The translations under genes and the position numbers were made by a program. 23,263 nt of DNA, from NCBI GenBank assembly GCA_002405525.1, contig DHLY01000063.1, positions 30,975 through 54,237 of the forward strand, read 5' to 3'. This stretch comes from Proteobacteria bacterium UBA4656. GTDB taxonomy: Bacteria > Pseudomonadota > Gammaproteobacteria > Xanthomonadales > Ahniellaceae. The stretch's first letter is position 1, and each line of letters begins with the position of its first letter. This document shows positions 16,311 through 23,183 of the stretch, piece after piece. Under the pieces are notes generated by a model. The model was not told where the DNA came from and searched no databases. It saw only the letters and a program-made list of their open reading frames with translations.

Positions 16311-18085
16311 GTGGCTTCGACTTCGCGCCGCGCGAGCTGCCGTCGTCGTTTGCCGCGCTGCGACCCTTCGACCGCGCGCTGGCGCGCTGGGTGCTGGCGT
16401 ACGGCGGCTCGCCTGCGCTGGCCGAACTCGCTGCACTCGCCGCTTTCGCCGAAGCGCAGGGCCATGCCTGCCTGCAGGCGGGGCTGTCCGGCATGCCGGC
16501 CTTCGATGTCGGCCTGCTGGATTCGATCGCCGACGAAGCGATGCTCGGCAATGGCGGCGCGCCCACGCCTTTCGTGCGCGATCCCGGCGGGCGCTTGTAC
16601 CTGTGGCGCAACTTCCGCCACGAGCAGGTTGCCGCAAAGCACCTCGCGCGGCGCCGCGCGGCGGCCGACCCGCCGCCGGCAGACGCACTCGCGGCCGACC
16701 TCGACGTGCTGTTCGGCGCCGCCGCCCAGCAGCTCGATCCGCCGCAGCGCGCCGCGGTGGCTGCGGCCGCCGGTCGCCGCCTGTTGCTGCTGACCGGTGG
16801 CCCCGGCACCGGCAAGACCACCACGGTACTGCGGATGCTGCTGCTGCTCGCGCGCCGAGCGGCGGATGCGGTGCCGCGCATTGCCCTGGCCGCACCGACC
16901 GGCAAGGCGGCGCAGCGGCTGGCGGAGAGCCTGCGCGAGGGCAAGGCGCGGCTTGCCGTCGACCTGCCCGCGGACTGGCAAGGCTTGCTGCCGCAGGTGC
17001 GCGAGGACGAGGCGACCACGGTGCACCGGCTGCTGGGCTGGCATCCCGCGCTCGATCGATGGCGGCACGGCCCGGGCGACCCGCTGCCGCATGATGTGGT
17101 GGTGGTCGACGAGGCCTCGATGCTCGACCTCGCGATGCTGCGCGCCCTGCTCGACGCGGTGCGCCCGGACGCCACGCTGGTCCTCGTCGGCGACGCCGAC
17201 CAGCTGGGCTCGGTCGGCGCGGGCTCGGTGCTGGCCGATCTCGTCACCGCGATGGCCGACGACGATCGCGGCGACCTGGTGCGCCTGTCGCGCGTGTTCC
17301 GCGCCAGCGCGCCGCTGGCCGGCATCACGCGCGCGATCGGGGTCGGCGATGGGGTCGCACTGCGTGGGGCGATCGACGCCGCAGGTCCTGCCGCATCGCT
17401 GCAGGCCGTTGGCACGCAGGCGGCGCTGCGCATCGCGCTGCACGACTGGGCCGACGCGATCGCCGCCGATTGGCCGCGCACCGGCCCCGACCCGCGCGAT
17501 CCCGACGCGGCCGCGCAGGCCGCCGCTGCGTTTTCCGCCCTGCGCCGCATGCAGTTGCTCTGCGCGCTGCGCGAAGGCCCCTTCGGCGCCGAGGCTGCCA
17601 ATCGCGTGCTCGTCGAGCGCCTGCGCCAGCGCTTCGGCGCGCTGGGCCGCGGCGCGTCGTTCGGTGGCCGCGCCGTGCTGGTCACCCACAACGACCATGC
17701 GCGCCGGATCTACAACGGCGACGTCGGCCTCGAATTGGAGGCGCCCGACGGCCGCCACTGGGTCTGGTTCCCCGCACGGGCGGGTGAGGGCGGCGCCGGC
17801 GCACGCGCGATCGCACCCGCCGCGCTGCCGCCGCACGAACCGGCTTTCGCGCTCACCGTACACAAGAGCCAGGGCTCGGAGTACGACGCGGTGGCGGTGC
17901 TGCTGCCGCCAGACGCGGCCAACCCCATCCTCGGTCGCGAGCTGCTCTACACGGCCGCCTCGCGGGCGCGCGAAAGCCTGTCGCTGTGGGCGATGCCGGC
18001 CGCGTTGGAGACTTGCCTGTCGCGCGCGCCGCGCCGCGGCGGCGGGCTGCACGCGCGGCTGGCGGAAGCCCGCGGCGCCGACTGA
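16307..18085 (+). CDS. recD: Exodeoxyribonuclease V subunit alpha (RecD helicase)
   Basis: The 592-residue product (E. coli: 608) is the 5'-3' superfamily 1B helicase of RecBCD, which runs on the opposite strand from RecB. The N-terminal domain (about 1-120) is RecD-like. Walker A is GGPGTGKTTT (G164, K170, T171), followed by APTGKAAQRLAESLR. Walker B is VVVDEASMLDL (D268, E269), and motif III is LVGDADQLGSVGAGSVLADL. The C-terminal motifs are FALTVHKSQGSEYDAV (H519 region) and LLYTAASRARESLSLW. The ATG at 16307 overlaps the recB stop (ATGA). The gene ends 13 bases before the convergent membrane-protein gene at 18099, with no clear terminator between them. Confidence 0.95.
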   Translation: MSGFDFAPRELPSSFAALRPFDRALARWVLAYGGSPALAELAALAAFAEAQGHACLQAGLSGMPAFDVGLLDSIADEAMLGNGGAPTPFVRDPGGRLYLWRNFRHEQVAAKHLARRRAAADPPPADALAADLDVLFGAAAQQLDPPQRAAVAAAAGRRLLLLTGGPGTGKTTTVLRMLLLLARRAADAVPRIALAAPTGKAAQRLAESLREGKARLAVDLPADWQGLLPQVREDEATTVHRLLGWHPALDRWRHGPGDPLPHDVVVVDEASMLDLAMLRALLDAVRPDATLVLVGDADQLGSVGAGSVLADLVTAMADDDRGDLVRLSRVFRASAPLAGITRAIGVGDGVALRGAIDAAGPAASLQAVGTQAALRIALHDWADAIAADWPRTGPDPRDPDAAAQAAAAFSALRRMQLLCALREGPFGAEAANRVLVERLRQRFGALGRGASFGGRAVLVTHNDHARRIYNGDVGLELEAPDGRHWVWFPARAGEGGAGARAIAPAALPPHEPAFALTVHKSQGSEYDAVAVLLPPDAANPILGRELLYTAASRARESLSLWAMPAALETCLSRAPRRGGGLHARLAEARGAD

Positions 18086-18098
18086 CGCGCGCGGAAGC

Positions 18099-18974
18099 TC
18101 AGTCCGTCGCCATCCGCCCGGCGAGCAGGCGCAGCCCACGCAGCAGCAGCCACAGGAAACCCAGCGGCAGCAGCACCGTCTGCACGGTGAACACCGCGAG
18201 CAGGTTCACCATGTGGCGGGTCGCGGCGGTGGCGGTGGCCTCCAGCTGCGCCAGCCGGCCGCGCACGTCGATCGCCGCGCCTGCTTCGCCGATCAGCGCG
18301 CGCGCGCGGTCGAGCAGCGTGGCGTCGGGCGCGGGCGGCGGCGGTCGCAGTGCCTCGCCCTGTTCGTCGAGCAGGGCCAGGGTATCGTCGAGCATTGCCG
18401 CCGAGCGCTCGTACTCGTCGGCCAGCAGGGCGCGGTAGACGCCTTCGCTGGCCAGCGCCGACAGCGGCACCGCGAGGCGCAGCGCGATGAGCCCCAGCGC
18501 GCACAGCCGCGCCCAGCGCACGGCCGCGCCGCCCGGACGACGCCAGGTCAGCGCGACCCAGCCCAGCACCGCCAGCGTCAGCGCGACCTTGATCGGCGTC
18601 CAGGCGCTGGCGCCCACCAGCAGCTTCTGCAGGCCCAGCGAGGCCGAGGCGGTCAGCATCAGGGTCGAGAACTGTTCGACCAGGTCGTTGACCGGGTCGA
18701 GCACCTCGCCGGGTGCCAGGCTCACGCCCACGCCACCCGGTTGCAGCGCCACCTCGGCGCTCTGCGCCACCGAGATTGCGCCATTGATGCCGCGCGCGAC
18801 CGCGAAGGCGGCGAGCGCGCGGGTCAGCGCGGCGTCCACCGTGCCGGTGGCGAAGCGATCCAGCGCCGGCCACCACGACAGCGCGACCAGTAGCGCGAGC
18901 GCGGCGGCGAGCGCCCAGGGCGGGCGTCGATCCGGGGTGTGTGCCTGCGGCGGCATATCCATGGCGACGATCAT
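18099..18974 (-). CDS. Conserved-looking multi-pass inner membrane protein
   Basis: The 291-residue product has hydrophobic segments near residues 20-40 (WALAAALALLVALSWWPAL), 100-120, 125-145 (IKVALTLAVLGWVAL), 155-180 and 255-285 (VNLLAVFTVQTVLLPLGFLW). A long polar stretch of about 75 residues lies before the last helix and should form an alpha-helical loop (YERSAAMLDDTLALLDEQGE). The segment RGINGAISVAQSAEVALQP followed by PGEVLDPVNDLVEQFS is a block I have seen in hypothetical inner-membrane proteins of gammaproteobacteria; no function is known to me. ATG 18974 (MIVAMDM) is chosen, but in-frame ATGs at 18962 and 18956 are nearly as good. It converges on recD and diverges from the 66-residue membrane protein (116 bases between starts). 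Confidence 0.75.
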   Translation of the reverse strand: MIVAMDMPPQAHTPDRRPPWALAAALALLVALSWWPALDRFATGTVDAALTRALAAFAVARGINGAISVAQSAEVALQPGGVGVSLAPGEVLDPVNDLVEQFSTLMLTASASLGLQKLLVGASAWTPIKVALTLAVLGWVALTWRRPGGAAVRWARLCALGLIALRLAVPLSALASEGVYRALLADEYERSAAMLDDTLALLDEQGEALRPPPPAPDATLLDRARALIGEAGAAIDVRGRLAQLEATATAATRHMVNLLAVFTVQTVLLPLGFLWLLLRGLRLLAGRMATD

Positions 18975-19090
18975 CCCAGCATCCCGACCGCGAGCGGCGG
19001 CTGAACGGCCGGGAAACGCCCGCGGGGCTCGTGCGCGCAATGTCACCTCCGACCCTTGTTCGGGACGGCGCCCGGACGCACGATACACCC

Positions 19091-19291
19091 ATGCTGACCT
19101 TTCTGTTCTGGCTGCTTCTGCTGGTCGTCTGCTGGCCGCTCGCGCTGCTGGCGGTGGTGCTCTATCCGCTGGTCTGGCTGCTTCTGCTGCCGCTGCGCGT
19201 ACTCGGCATTGCGATCGAGGGCGTATTCGAGTTCCTGCGCGCGCTGATCCTGCTCCCGGCGCGCGTGCTGCGCGGCAAGCCCGTGGGCTGA
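19091..19291 (+). CDS. Small hydrophobic membrane protein (66 residues)
   Basis: The product is almost entirely hydrophobic: MLTFLFWLLLLVVCWPLALL, then LYPLVWLLLLPLRVLGIAI, ending in an amphipathic stretch with a basic end (LLPARVLRGKPVG). Two transmembrane helices, or one long helix plus a re-entrant stretch, are likely. I recall similar short proteins in Lysobacterales, but no function is known. The ATG at 19091 gives a compact reading with a hydrophobic N terminus; the Shine-Dalgarno sequence is not obvious. The in-frame extension upstream (to 18941) runs into the start of the divergent gene and is not credible. Confidence 0.6.
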   Translation: MLTFLFWLLLLVVCWPLALLAVVLYPLVWLLLLPLRVLGIAIEGVFEFLRALILLPARVLRGKPVG

Positions 19292-19322
19292 GCCCGCCGC
19301 GCTGGCGCGTCGGAGATCGCAG

Positions 19323-19381
19323 GGTGCAATGCGCGCGGAGACGCACCGGGTTCGAGCGGTGGAGCGCAATTCGCTGCGCTC
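19323..19381. repeat. REP-like intergenic hairpin pair
   Basis: Two small stems lie side by side: GGTGC (19323-19327) with GCACC (19343-19347), and GAGCGCA (19362-19368) with TGCGCTC (19375-19381) around loop attcgc. The string gggtgcaatgcgc, followed by a hairpin rich in GCGC, resembles REP-type dispersed elements of Lysobacterales. It lies between two convergent genes (19291 and 19425), where REP elements usually sit. Copy number cannot be judged from one window. Confidence 0.4.
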
Positions 19382-19424
19382 ATCGCAGCCAGCGCGTTCG
19401 CAGGTGCGTCCAGTGTCGCGCCCG

Positions 19425-20426
19425 TCACGCCCGCAACCGGAACCGCTCCCGGTAGTCCGCGGGCGTGAGCGTGGTGGCGCGCTTGAAGAGCTTGCGGAAC
19501 GACGACACGTCGCGGTAGCCGACGCGCTCGCAGATTTCCTCGAAAGAAAGCCGGGTGGTCTCCAGCAGCGCCTTGGCGCGCTCCACGCGCAGGCGCTGGA
19601 TGTGTTCCAGCGGCCCCATGCCGTAGTGCTCGCGGAAGTGGCGCAGCAGGCTGCGCTCGCTGGTGCCCAGCGCGCCGGCCAGTTCCGCCACCGGAAGCTC
19701 GCGGTGCAGCGACTGGTTGATGATCCTGTCCGCGCGCTCCAGCAGGCTGCTGCGTGGTCGCTCCATCAGCGCGAGGCTGACGTAGGGCGCCTGGCTCTGG
19801 CGTTCGGCATCGACGTTCATCATCCGCGCGGTCTGCTGCGCCACCGGCTCGCCTGCGGCTTCGGCGACCAGCTTCAGCGTGAGGTTGAGCACCGCGGTGG
19901 CCGCGCCGGTGGTCAGCACCGGACCCTCGTCGACCAGCATCGCGTCGGCTTCGAGATGCACGCGCGGGAACTGCCGCTGGAAGGCGTGCGCGAGCCACCA
20001 GGATGTGGTCGCCCGGCGCCCGTCCAGCAGACCGGTGGCGGCGAGCAGGAAGGTCCCCGAGCAGGCGGCCGCAATCCGCACGCCGCGCCCCGCCAGGTCG
20101 CGCAGCAGCGCTCGCTCGCCCGCCATCGCCTGCACGCGGTCGATCAACTGGTGCGGCGACGAGTGCATGATCCCCGGAACCAGCAGCAGGTCGATGGCCG
20201 CGTGCGGGGCGGCGGCACCCGTGATCGACAGCCCCGCCGAACAGCACGGGGCGAACTGCGGCTCGAGGGCGAAGACATGGGTTTCGAAGCGCCGTCCGGC
20301 CTTCGGGTCGCGCAGGTCGGCGAGCCGCTGCGCGACGCGCAGCACGTCGATCGGGCCGGCGAGGTTCGACAGCACGAAGTCCTCGAACAGCAGGACCCCG
20401 ACCCGCAGTGGCGCAGCGTGGCCCAT
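19425..20426 (-). CDS. GlxA-type AraC family transcriptional regulator (DJ-1/PfpI domain plus HTH)
   Basis: The 333-residue product joins an N-terminal DJ-1/PfpI-like domain (about 8-195; VGVLLFEDFVLSNLAGPIDV at its start, AACSGTFLLA with C122 at the nucleophile-elbow position, GLLDGRRATTSWWLA) to a C-terminal AraC DNA-binding domain (about 225-330). The latter shows both helix-turn-helix units: PVAELAGALGTSERSLLRHF and FEEICERVGYRDVSSFRKLF. Such regulators often sense small amine- or nitrogen-containing compounds, but the ligand here is unknown. The start lies 3 bases after the stop of the exported-protein gene, so the two form one transcription unit. That suggests a functional link, or control of the unit by its own regulator. 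Confidence 0.9.
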   Translation of the reverse strand: MGHAAPLRVGVLLFEDFVLSNLAGPIDVLRVAQRLADLRDPKAGRRFETHVFALEPQFAPCCSAGLSITGAAAPHAAIDLLLVPGIMHSSPHQLIDRVQAMAGERALLRDLAGRGVRIAAACSGTFLLAATGLLDGRRATTSWWLAHAFQRQFPRVHLEADAMLVDEGPVLTTGAATAVLNLTLKLVAEAAGEPVAQQTARMMNVDAERQSQAPYVSLALMERPRSSLLERADRIINQSLHRELPVAELAGALGTSERSLLRHFREHYGMGPLEHIQRLRVERAKALLETTRLSFEEICERVGYRDVSSFRKLFKRATTLTPADYRERFRLRA

Positions 20427-20429
20427 CGC

Positions 20430-20873
20430 TCAGTCCCCGATCCATACCGCGCCATTGTGCGCGGCCAGCCAGTCGATCAGGGCCTGCGGGGCGTGCAGCG
20501 CACGGTCGTCGGCGACGGCGCCGCATGGCAGCAGCGCGATGTGGCCGGCGTGCCCTTCGGGCAGGGCCGTGCCGGACGGCGCGCGCAGTTCCATCCCGCC
20601 GCGCGGATCGCGCGCCACCAGCCACAGGCCGGCCGGTATGGCGGCGTCCGCGCGGCATTGGATGTCGGGGTTGGTGAGCACCAGGTCCTGGCCGTCGAGC
20701 GGCAGCAGCCGCCAGAGGCGCGTGGACTGGTGCAGGCGCGCGGTGTAGTGGCCGCCCTCGATGTAGACCGGCTCGGCGGACGCTGCGGTCGTGCGGGTCG
20801 GCAGGGTGGCGACGGCGGCGCCAGCGGCCACGCTGGCGAGTCCGGCGGCGAGCAGCAGATGCAGACGGAGCAT
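20430..20873 (-). CDS. Exported protein of unknown function
   Basis: The 147-residue product has an N-terminal signal-like stretch (MLRLHLLLAAGLASVAAGAA). The mature part reads as a small beta-rich domain: VYIEGGHYTARLHQSTRLWR, DGQDLVLTNPDIQC, GLWLVARDP, HIALLPCGAV. It has two cysteines that could form a disulphide in the periplasm. I do not recognise the family. The start is supported by gggagaa a few bases upstream. It is the first gene of a two-gene unit with the AraC-type regulator. Confidence 0.7.
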   Translation of the reverse strand: MLRLHLLLAAGLASVAAGAAVATLPTRTTAASAEPVYIEGGHYTARLHQSTRLWRLLPLDGQDLVLTNPDIQCRADAAIPAGLWLVARDPRGGMELRAPSGTALPEGHAGHIALLPCGAVADDRALHAPQALIDWLAAHNGAVWIGD

Positions 20874-20890
20874 GGGGTTCTCCCGGTGAA

Positions 20891-20926
20891 CGGGGCGGCT
20901 GCCCCGGTCTGCCCATCCTGGGATGG
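20891..20926. promoter_or_regulatory. Hairpin and palindrome upstream of the exported protein-regulator unit
   Basis: CGGGGC (20891-20896) and GCCCCG (20901-20906) form a 6-bp stem with a 4-base loop just upstream of the Shine-Dalgarno region of the minus-strand gene starting at 20873. Next to it, CCATCC-TG-GGATGG (20913-20926) is a 14-base palindrome of operator type. Either could control the unit; its second gene encodes a regulator. I see no convincing -10/-35 pair. Confidence 0.3.
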
Positions 20927-21030
20927 CGCTCGGTTCGCTCCCAGTGGCGGAAGCGCTGTTTTGGTGGCGAAATCGGACAGTCGGAGCCGGGCGCCGGGCC
21001 GACCAGCCCGGCCGCGCTCAGTGCCTGTGA

Positions 21031-21055
21031 AAAAACCCACGGGCTGAGGGTTTTT
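21031..21055 (-). terminator. Probable intrinsic terminator for the LytTR gene
   Basis: AAAAACCC (21031-21038) pairs with GGGTTTTT (21048-21055). Read on the minus strand, the stem ends in GGGTTTTTT, giving a U-tract about 105 bases after the LytTR stop. The stem has only three G-C pairs. The A/T symmetry would let it work in both directions. Confidence 0.5.
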
Positions 21056-21063
21056 CCAGTCGT

Positions 21064-21117
21064 GAGTCCGGCACCGGTCCGGACTCGCTCCGGCGAATCA
21101 TGCACTGGCGTGCATGA
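21064..21117. repeat. Two adjacent perfect 8-bp hairpins
   Basis: GAGTCCGG (21064-21071) pairs with CCGGACTC (21079-21086) around a 7-base loop. TCATGCAC (21098-21105) pairs with GTGCATGA (21110-21117) around a 4-base loop. Both are perfect and lie in the 3' untranslated region of the LytTR transcript, inside the MITE-like segment. Confidence 0.6.
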
Positions 21118-21145
21118 CCTTCATACAGGCATCCATGGCCCGCTT

Positions 21146-21171
21146 GAGAGGCTGCTTTTTCACAGCCTCTC
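21146..21171. repeat. 9-bp hairpin containing the LytTR stop codon in its loop
   Basis: GAGAGGCTG (21146-21154) and CAGCCTCTC (21163-21171) are perfectly complementary, and the 8-base loop includes the TGA stop of the minus-strand LytTR gene (21160-21162). No T-tract follows on either strand. Confidence 0.6.
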
Positions 21172-22191
21172 GGCCGGGTCGACGACGAAATCCCGCCCGA
21201 GTCGGGCCTGGACCTCGGCGGCGCGGCGTCGGCTGACCGGCACGCGGCTGCCGTCGCTGAGGATCAGGACGTTGCCGCGGGCGGTGCGGGCCAGGCGGGC
21301 GACATGCCTGAGTGAGACCCAGTGCGAGCGGTGCACGCGCAATCCGAGTTCGCCGAGCGCGCGTTCCGCGGTGGCAATGGTCGCCAGCACGGTCGCGCGG
21401 CCGCGCGCGGTGCGGACCTGCAGGTAGTGCAGGTCGGCCTGGATGGCGATGAGGTCGGTGCCGATCGCCGGCGGCAGCAGGGCGATGAACCCGGCATCCG
21501 CCGGCGCCTGATCGGCAGGCGGCGCGATCGGCGTGACCATCGGGGCGGCCGCGATCGCGCCCGGCGCCGGCGTCGCGGCCGTCGCGGCGGCAGCGTCCGG
21601 CGCCGAAGCCGGCGTGCCGACTGCCGCGGGCGTCGGGTCCAGGACCGGCGCCGAAACTGGCGTTGCGATCAGGGTCGGAACCGCGACCTCGCCGGGCGCA
21701 GGCGCAGGCGCAGGCGCAGCGCGGGCCGGGACCGGCATTCCCTGTGGCCCTGAGGCGGCCAGCAGGCCGGCGTTCACGAGCATCCAGGCGGCGAGGTACG
21801 ACGGCAACAACTGCAACCACTCGGCCAGCAGCGCCAGCGGGCCGCCGTTGGCCTCCCACGCGTCCATCACGTCGTCCGGCGACTCGCCGGAGGTGTCGAT
21901 GGGCAGCACCCATTCCAGCGCCAGCGCTACCGGCGCGAACAGCACGCTGCCGACCAGCCCTGCCGCCAGCAGTCTTGCCCATGGGTTCCAGCCGGTAAAC
22001 CAGCTGACACGTGACAGCCATCCGGTCGCCTGGATCGCCAGCAGCATGCCGATGCCGATGTGCAGTACCCAGAAACCCAGTGCCGCCGGGAACGTGAGCA
22101 TCCGCGATGCGGGTGGCTGGAGCACCGCGAAGAGCAACGCCATGGCGGCGACGATGGCGGGCAGCAGCCGGGTGACGCGGATCGAGGGCAT
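21160..22191 (-). CDS. Membrane-anchored LytTR transcriptional regulator
   Basis: The 343-residue product has four hydrophobic segments in its first 150 residues (about 8-25, 34-57, 72-93, 122-146). A linker of about 90 residues, very rich in Ala and Pro (repeated PAPAPAP and ATPA units), follows. A C-terminal LytTR DNA-binding domain (about 245-335) has the typical run LIAIQADLHYLQVRTARGRA, VHRSHWVSLRHVARL, and LILSDGSRVPVSRRR. The fusion of a membrane sensor to LytTR implies regulation from the membrane without a separate response regulator; the signal is unknown. ATG 22191 gives a positively charged N terminus before the first helix but lacks a clear Shine-Dalgarno sequence. It diverges from the outer-membrane protein gene at 22414, a possible target. 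The last residues (ERL) and stop fall in a hairpin and inverted repeat. Confidence 0.88.
   Translation of the reverse strand: MPSIRVTRLLPAIVAAMALLFAVLQPPASRMLTFPAALGFWVLHIGIGMLLAIQATGWLSRVSWFTGWNPWARLLAAGLVGSVLFAPVALALEWVLPIDTSGESPDDVMDAWEANGGPLALLAEWLQLLPSYLAAWMLVNAGLLAASGPQGMPVPARAAPAPAPAPGEVAVPTLIATPVSAPVLDPTPAAVGTPASAPDAAAATAATPAPGAIAAAPMVTPIAPPADQAPADAGFIALLPPAIGTDLIAIQADLHYLQVRTARGRATVLATIATAERALGELGLRVHRSHWVSLRHVARLARTARGNVLILSDGSRVPVSRRRAAEVQARLGRDFVVDPAERL
21695..21718. repeat. Hexanucleotide tandem repeat (GGCGCA x4)
   Basis: Four perfect GGCGCA units lie inside the LytTR gene and encode part of its Ala-Pro linker on the minus strand. Because the unit is a multiple of three, slippage would change linker length without breaking the frame. 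Confidence 0.75.
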
Positions 22192-22413
22192 CCGGGCAAG
22201 GGCAGGCGACGGCAGACCGGCATTGTCTACCCGTGCCGGCGGCCGCAGCGTGAACGGCGTGTCCGGCCGGGGTGCGCCACCGTCCGTGCAGGAGGTCGAC
22301 CACTGGTGCGAGCAATGACATCGGCTGCACAGGCGGCACCGTGCCTCCCGCGATCATCGCTCCGCTCCGCATCCGCGGGTCGCACAAATCACTCATCGCA
22401 CAGGAGTCCTGAC

Positions 22414-23082
22414 ATGTCCCATCGACGCCCAGCCGTCCGCCTTCACGGCGCGCTGTTCGCCACCACGCTTGCCGCTGCCGCCGGCGCCCAGGCTGCCGAA
22501 TCCGGCGCCTACGCCACCGCGTTGTTCGGCCTTGCCAACCAGTCCGACCAGACGCTCACCTTCTCGGGCTCCGGCGCCGCGCAGTCCGCGGAAGCGGCCC
22601 TCGATGGCGGCGGCCTTGCGGGCGCCGCGATCGGATGGCAGTTCGACAATGGCTGGCGCATCGAGGGCGAGTTCGCCTACCAGAGCGTCGACAGCGAAGT
22701 CACCGGCTTCAGGTCGCCGGCACCTGCCGGTGACGGAAACTACGCGTCGACCTCGGTGGCGCTGAACGCGATCTATGCGTTCGACCTGTTCGGCTCGCCC
22801 AGCACGACCACCTACATCGGCGCCGGCATCGTGCGCCTGACCGAGGTCGACGTGGACTTCGACACGACTGCCGGTGAGCGCTCCTACAGCGGCAGTGGCA
22901 GTGGATTCCAGGTCCTGTTCGGCGCGCGCTACGACCTCGGAGAGCGGTGGTTCCTGGATGCCGGCCTGCGATGGCTGCGCGCGTCCTCGCTGGAACTGGA
23001 TGGCGAGGACGGTGCGCCCGGTCGCATCGAGGCCGATTACGAACCCTGGGCCGCCACCGTCGGCATCGGCTGGCGGTTCTGA
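22414..23082 (+). CDS. Outer-membrane beta-barrel protein (OmpA/OprF-like small porin fold)
   Basis: The 222-residue product has a signal peptide (MSHRRPAVRLHGALF, cleavage near AQA-AES at about 27). Alternating amphipathic beta strands follow: GAYATALFGLANQ, GGLAGAAIGWQFDNGWRIEG, FAYQSVDSEVTGF, TSVALNAIYAFDLF, TTTYIGAGIVRL, GSGFQVLFGARYDL, WFLDAGLRWLRAS. It ends WAATVGIGWRF with the C-terminal phenylalanine typical of outer-membrane proteins inserted by the BAM complex. The pattern suits an eight-stranded barrel without a periplasmic peptidoglycan-binding domain. AGGAG 8 bases before ATG 22414 supports the start. It is divergent from the LytTR regulator with 222 bases between them. The substrate or role is unknown. 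Confidence 0.85.
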   Translation: MSHRRPAVRLHGALFATTLAAAAGAQAAESGAYATALFGLANQSDQTLTFSGSGAAQSAEAALDGGGLAGAAIGWQFDNGWRIEGEFAYQSVDSEVTGFRSPAPAGDGNYASTSVALNAIYAFDLFGSPSTTTYIGAGIVRLTEVDVDFDTTAGERSYSGSGSGFQVLFGARYDLGERWFLDAGLRWLRASSLELDGEDGAPGRIEADYEPWAATVGIGWRF

Positions 23083-23092
23083 CGCCCAACCC

Positions 23093-23136
23093 GGCAGGGC
23101 CGCGCGTCCGGGCAGGTGACCGGCGCGCGCCCTGCC
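23093..23136. terminator. Long GC hairpin between convergent genes
   Basis: GGCAGGGC (23093-23100) pairs with GCCCTGCC (23129-23136), and the inner CGCGC (23101-23105) can pair with GCGCG (23123-23127) across a bulge. It starts 10 bases after the outer-membrane protein stop and lies between two convergent genes, so a bidirectional transcript-end role is likely, although no T-tract is present. Confidence 0.45.
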
Positions 23137-23183
23137 GCATCGCACAGGCAATCGCGGCCCGCAGGCGGCCGCACGGTCAGGCG

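Larger units (their letters stand above)
21025..21165. mobile_element. MITE-like element: 10-bp terminal inverted repeats enclosing hairpins
   Basis: CTGTGAAAAA at 21025-21034 is repeated in inverted orientation at 21156-21165, enclosing 141 bases with no open reading frame of its own. Inside or across the ends lie four stem-loops: 21031-21055, 21064-21086, 21098-21117 and 21146-21171. The TIR resembles in style the ends of some IS elements (G/C start, then a run of As), which suggests a non-autonomous element. No target-site duplication could be recognised. The right end overlaps the last codons of the minus-strand LytTR gene. A composite of intergenic hairpins and a terminator is the alternative. 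Confidence 0.4.

Noticed and set aside
12651..16895. Very long open frame on the minus strand opposite recB and recD (over 1400 codons)
   Set aside because: It is a shadow of high-GC coding sequence: arginine- and alanine-rich, no domain, no ribosome binding site, and it lies wholly opposite well-supported recB and recD motifs.
9382..18085. recCBD as part of a phage-defence island
   Set aside because: Gene order, length and overlaps match the normal chromosomal repair operon, and no neighbouring defence gene is present.
22192..22413. LytTR binding sites in the gap before the outer-membrane protein gene
   Set aside because: I looked for a pair of ACC-type half-sites at the usual spacing and found none convincing. 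The 222-base gap shows only the ribosome binding site before 22414.
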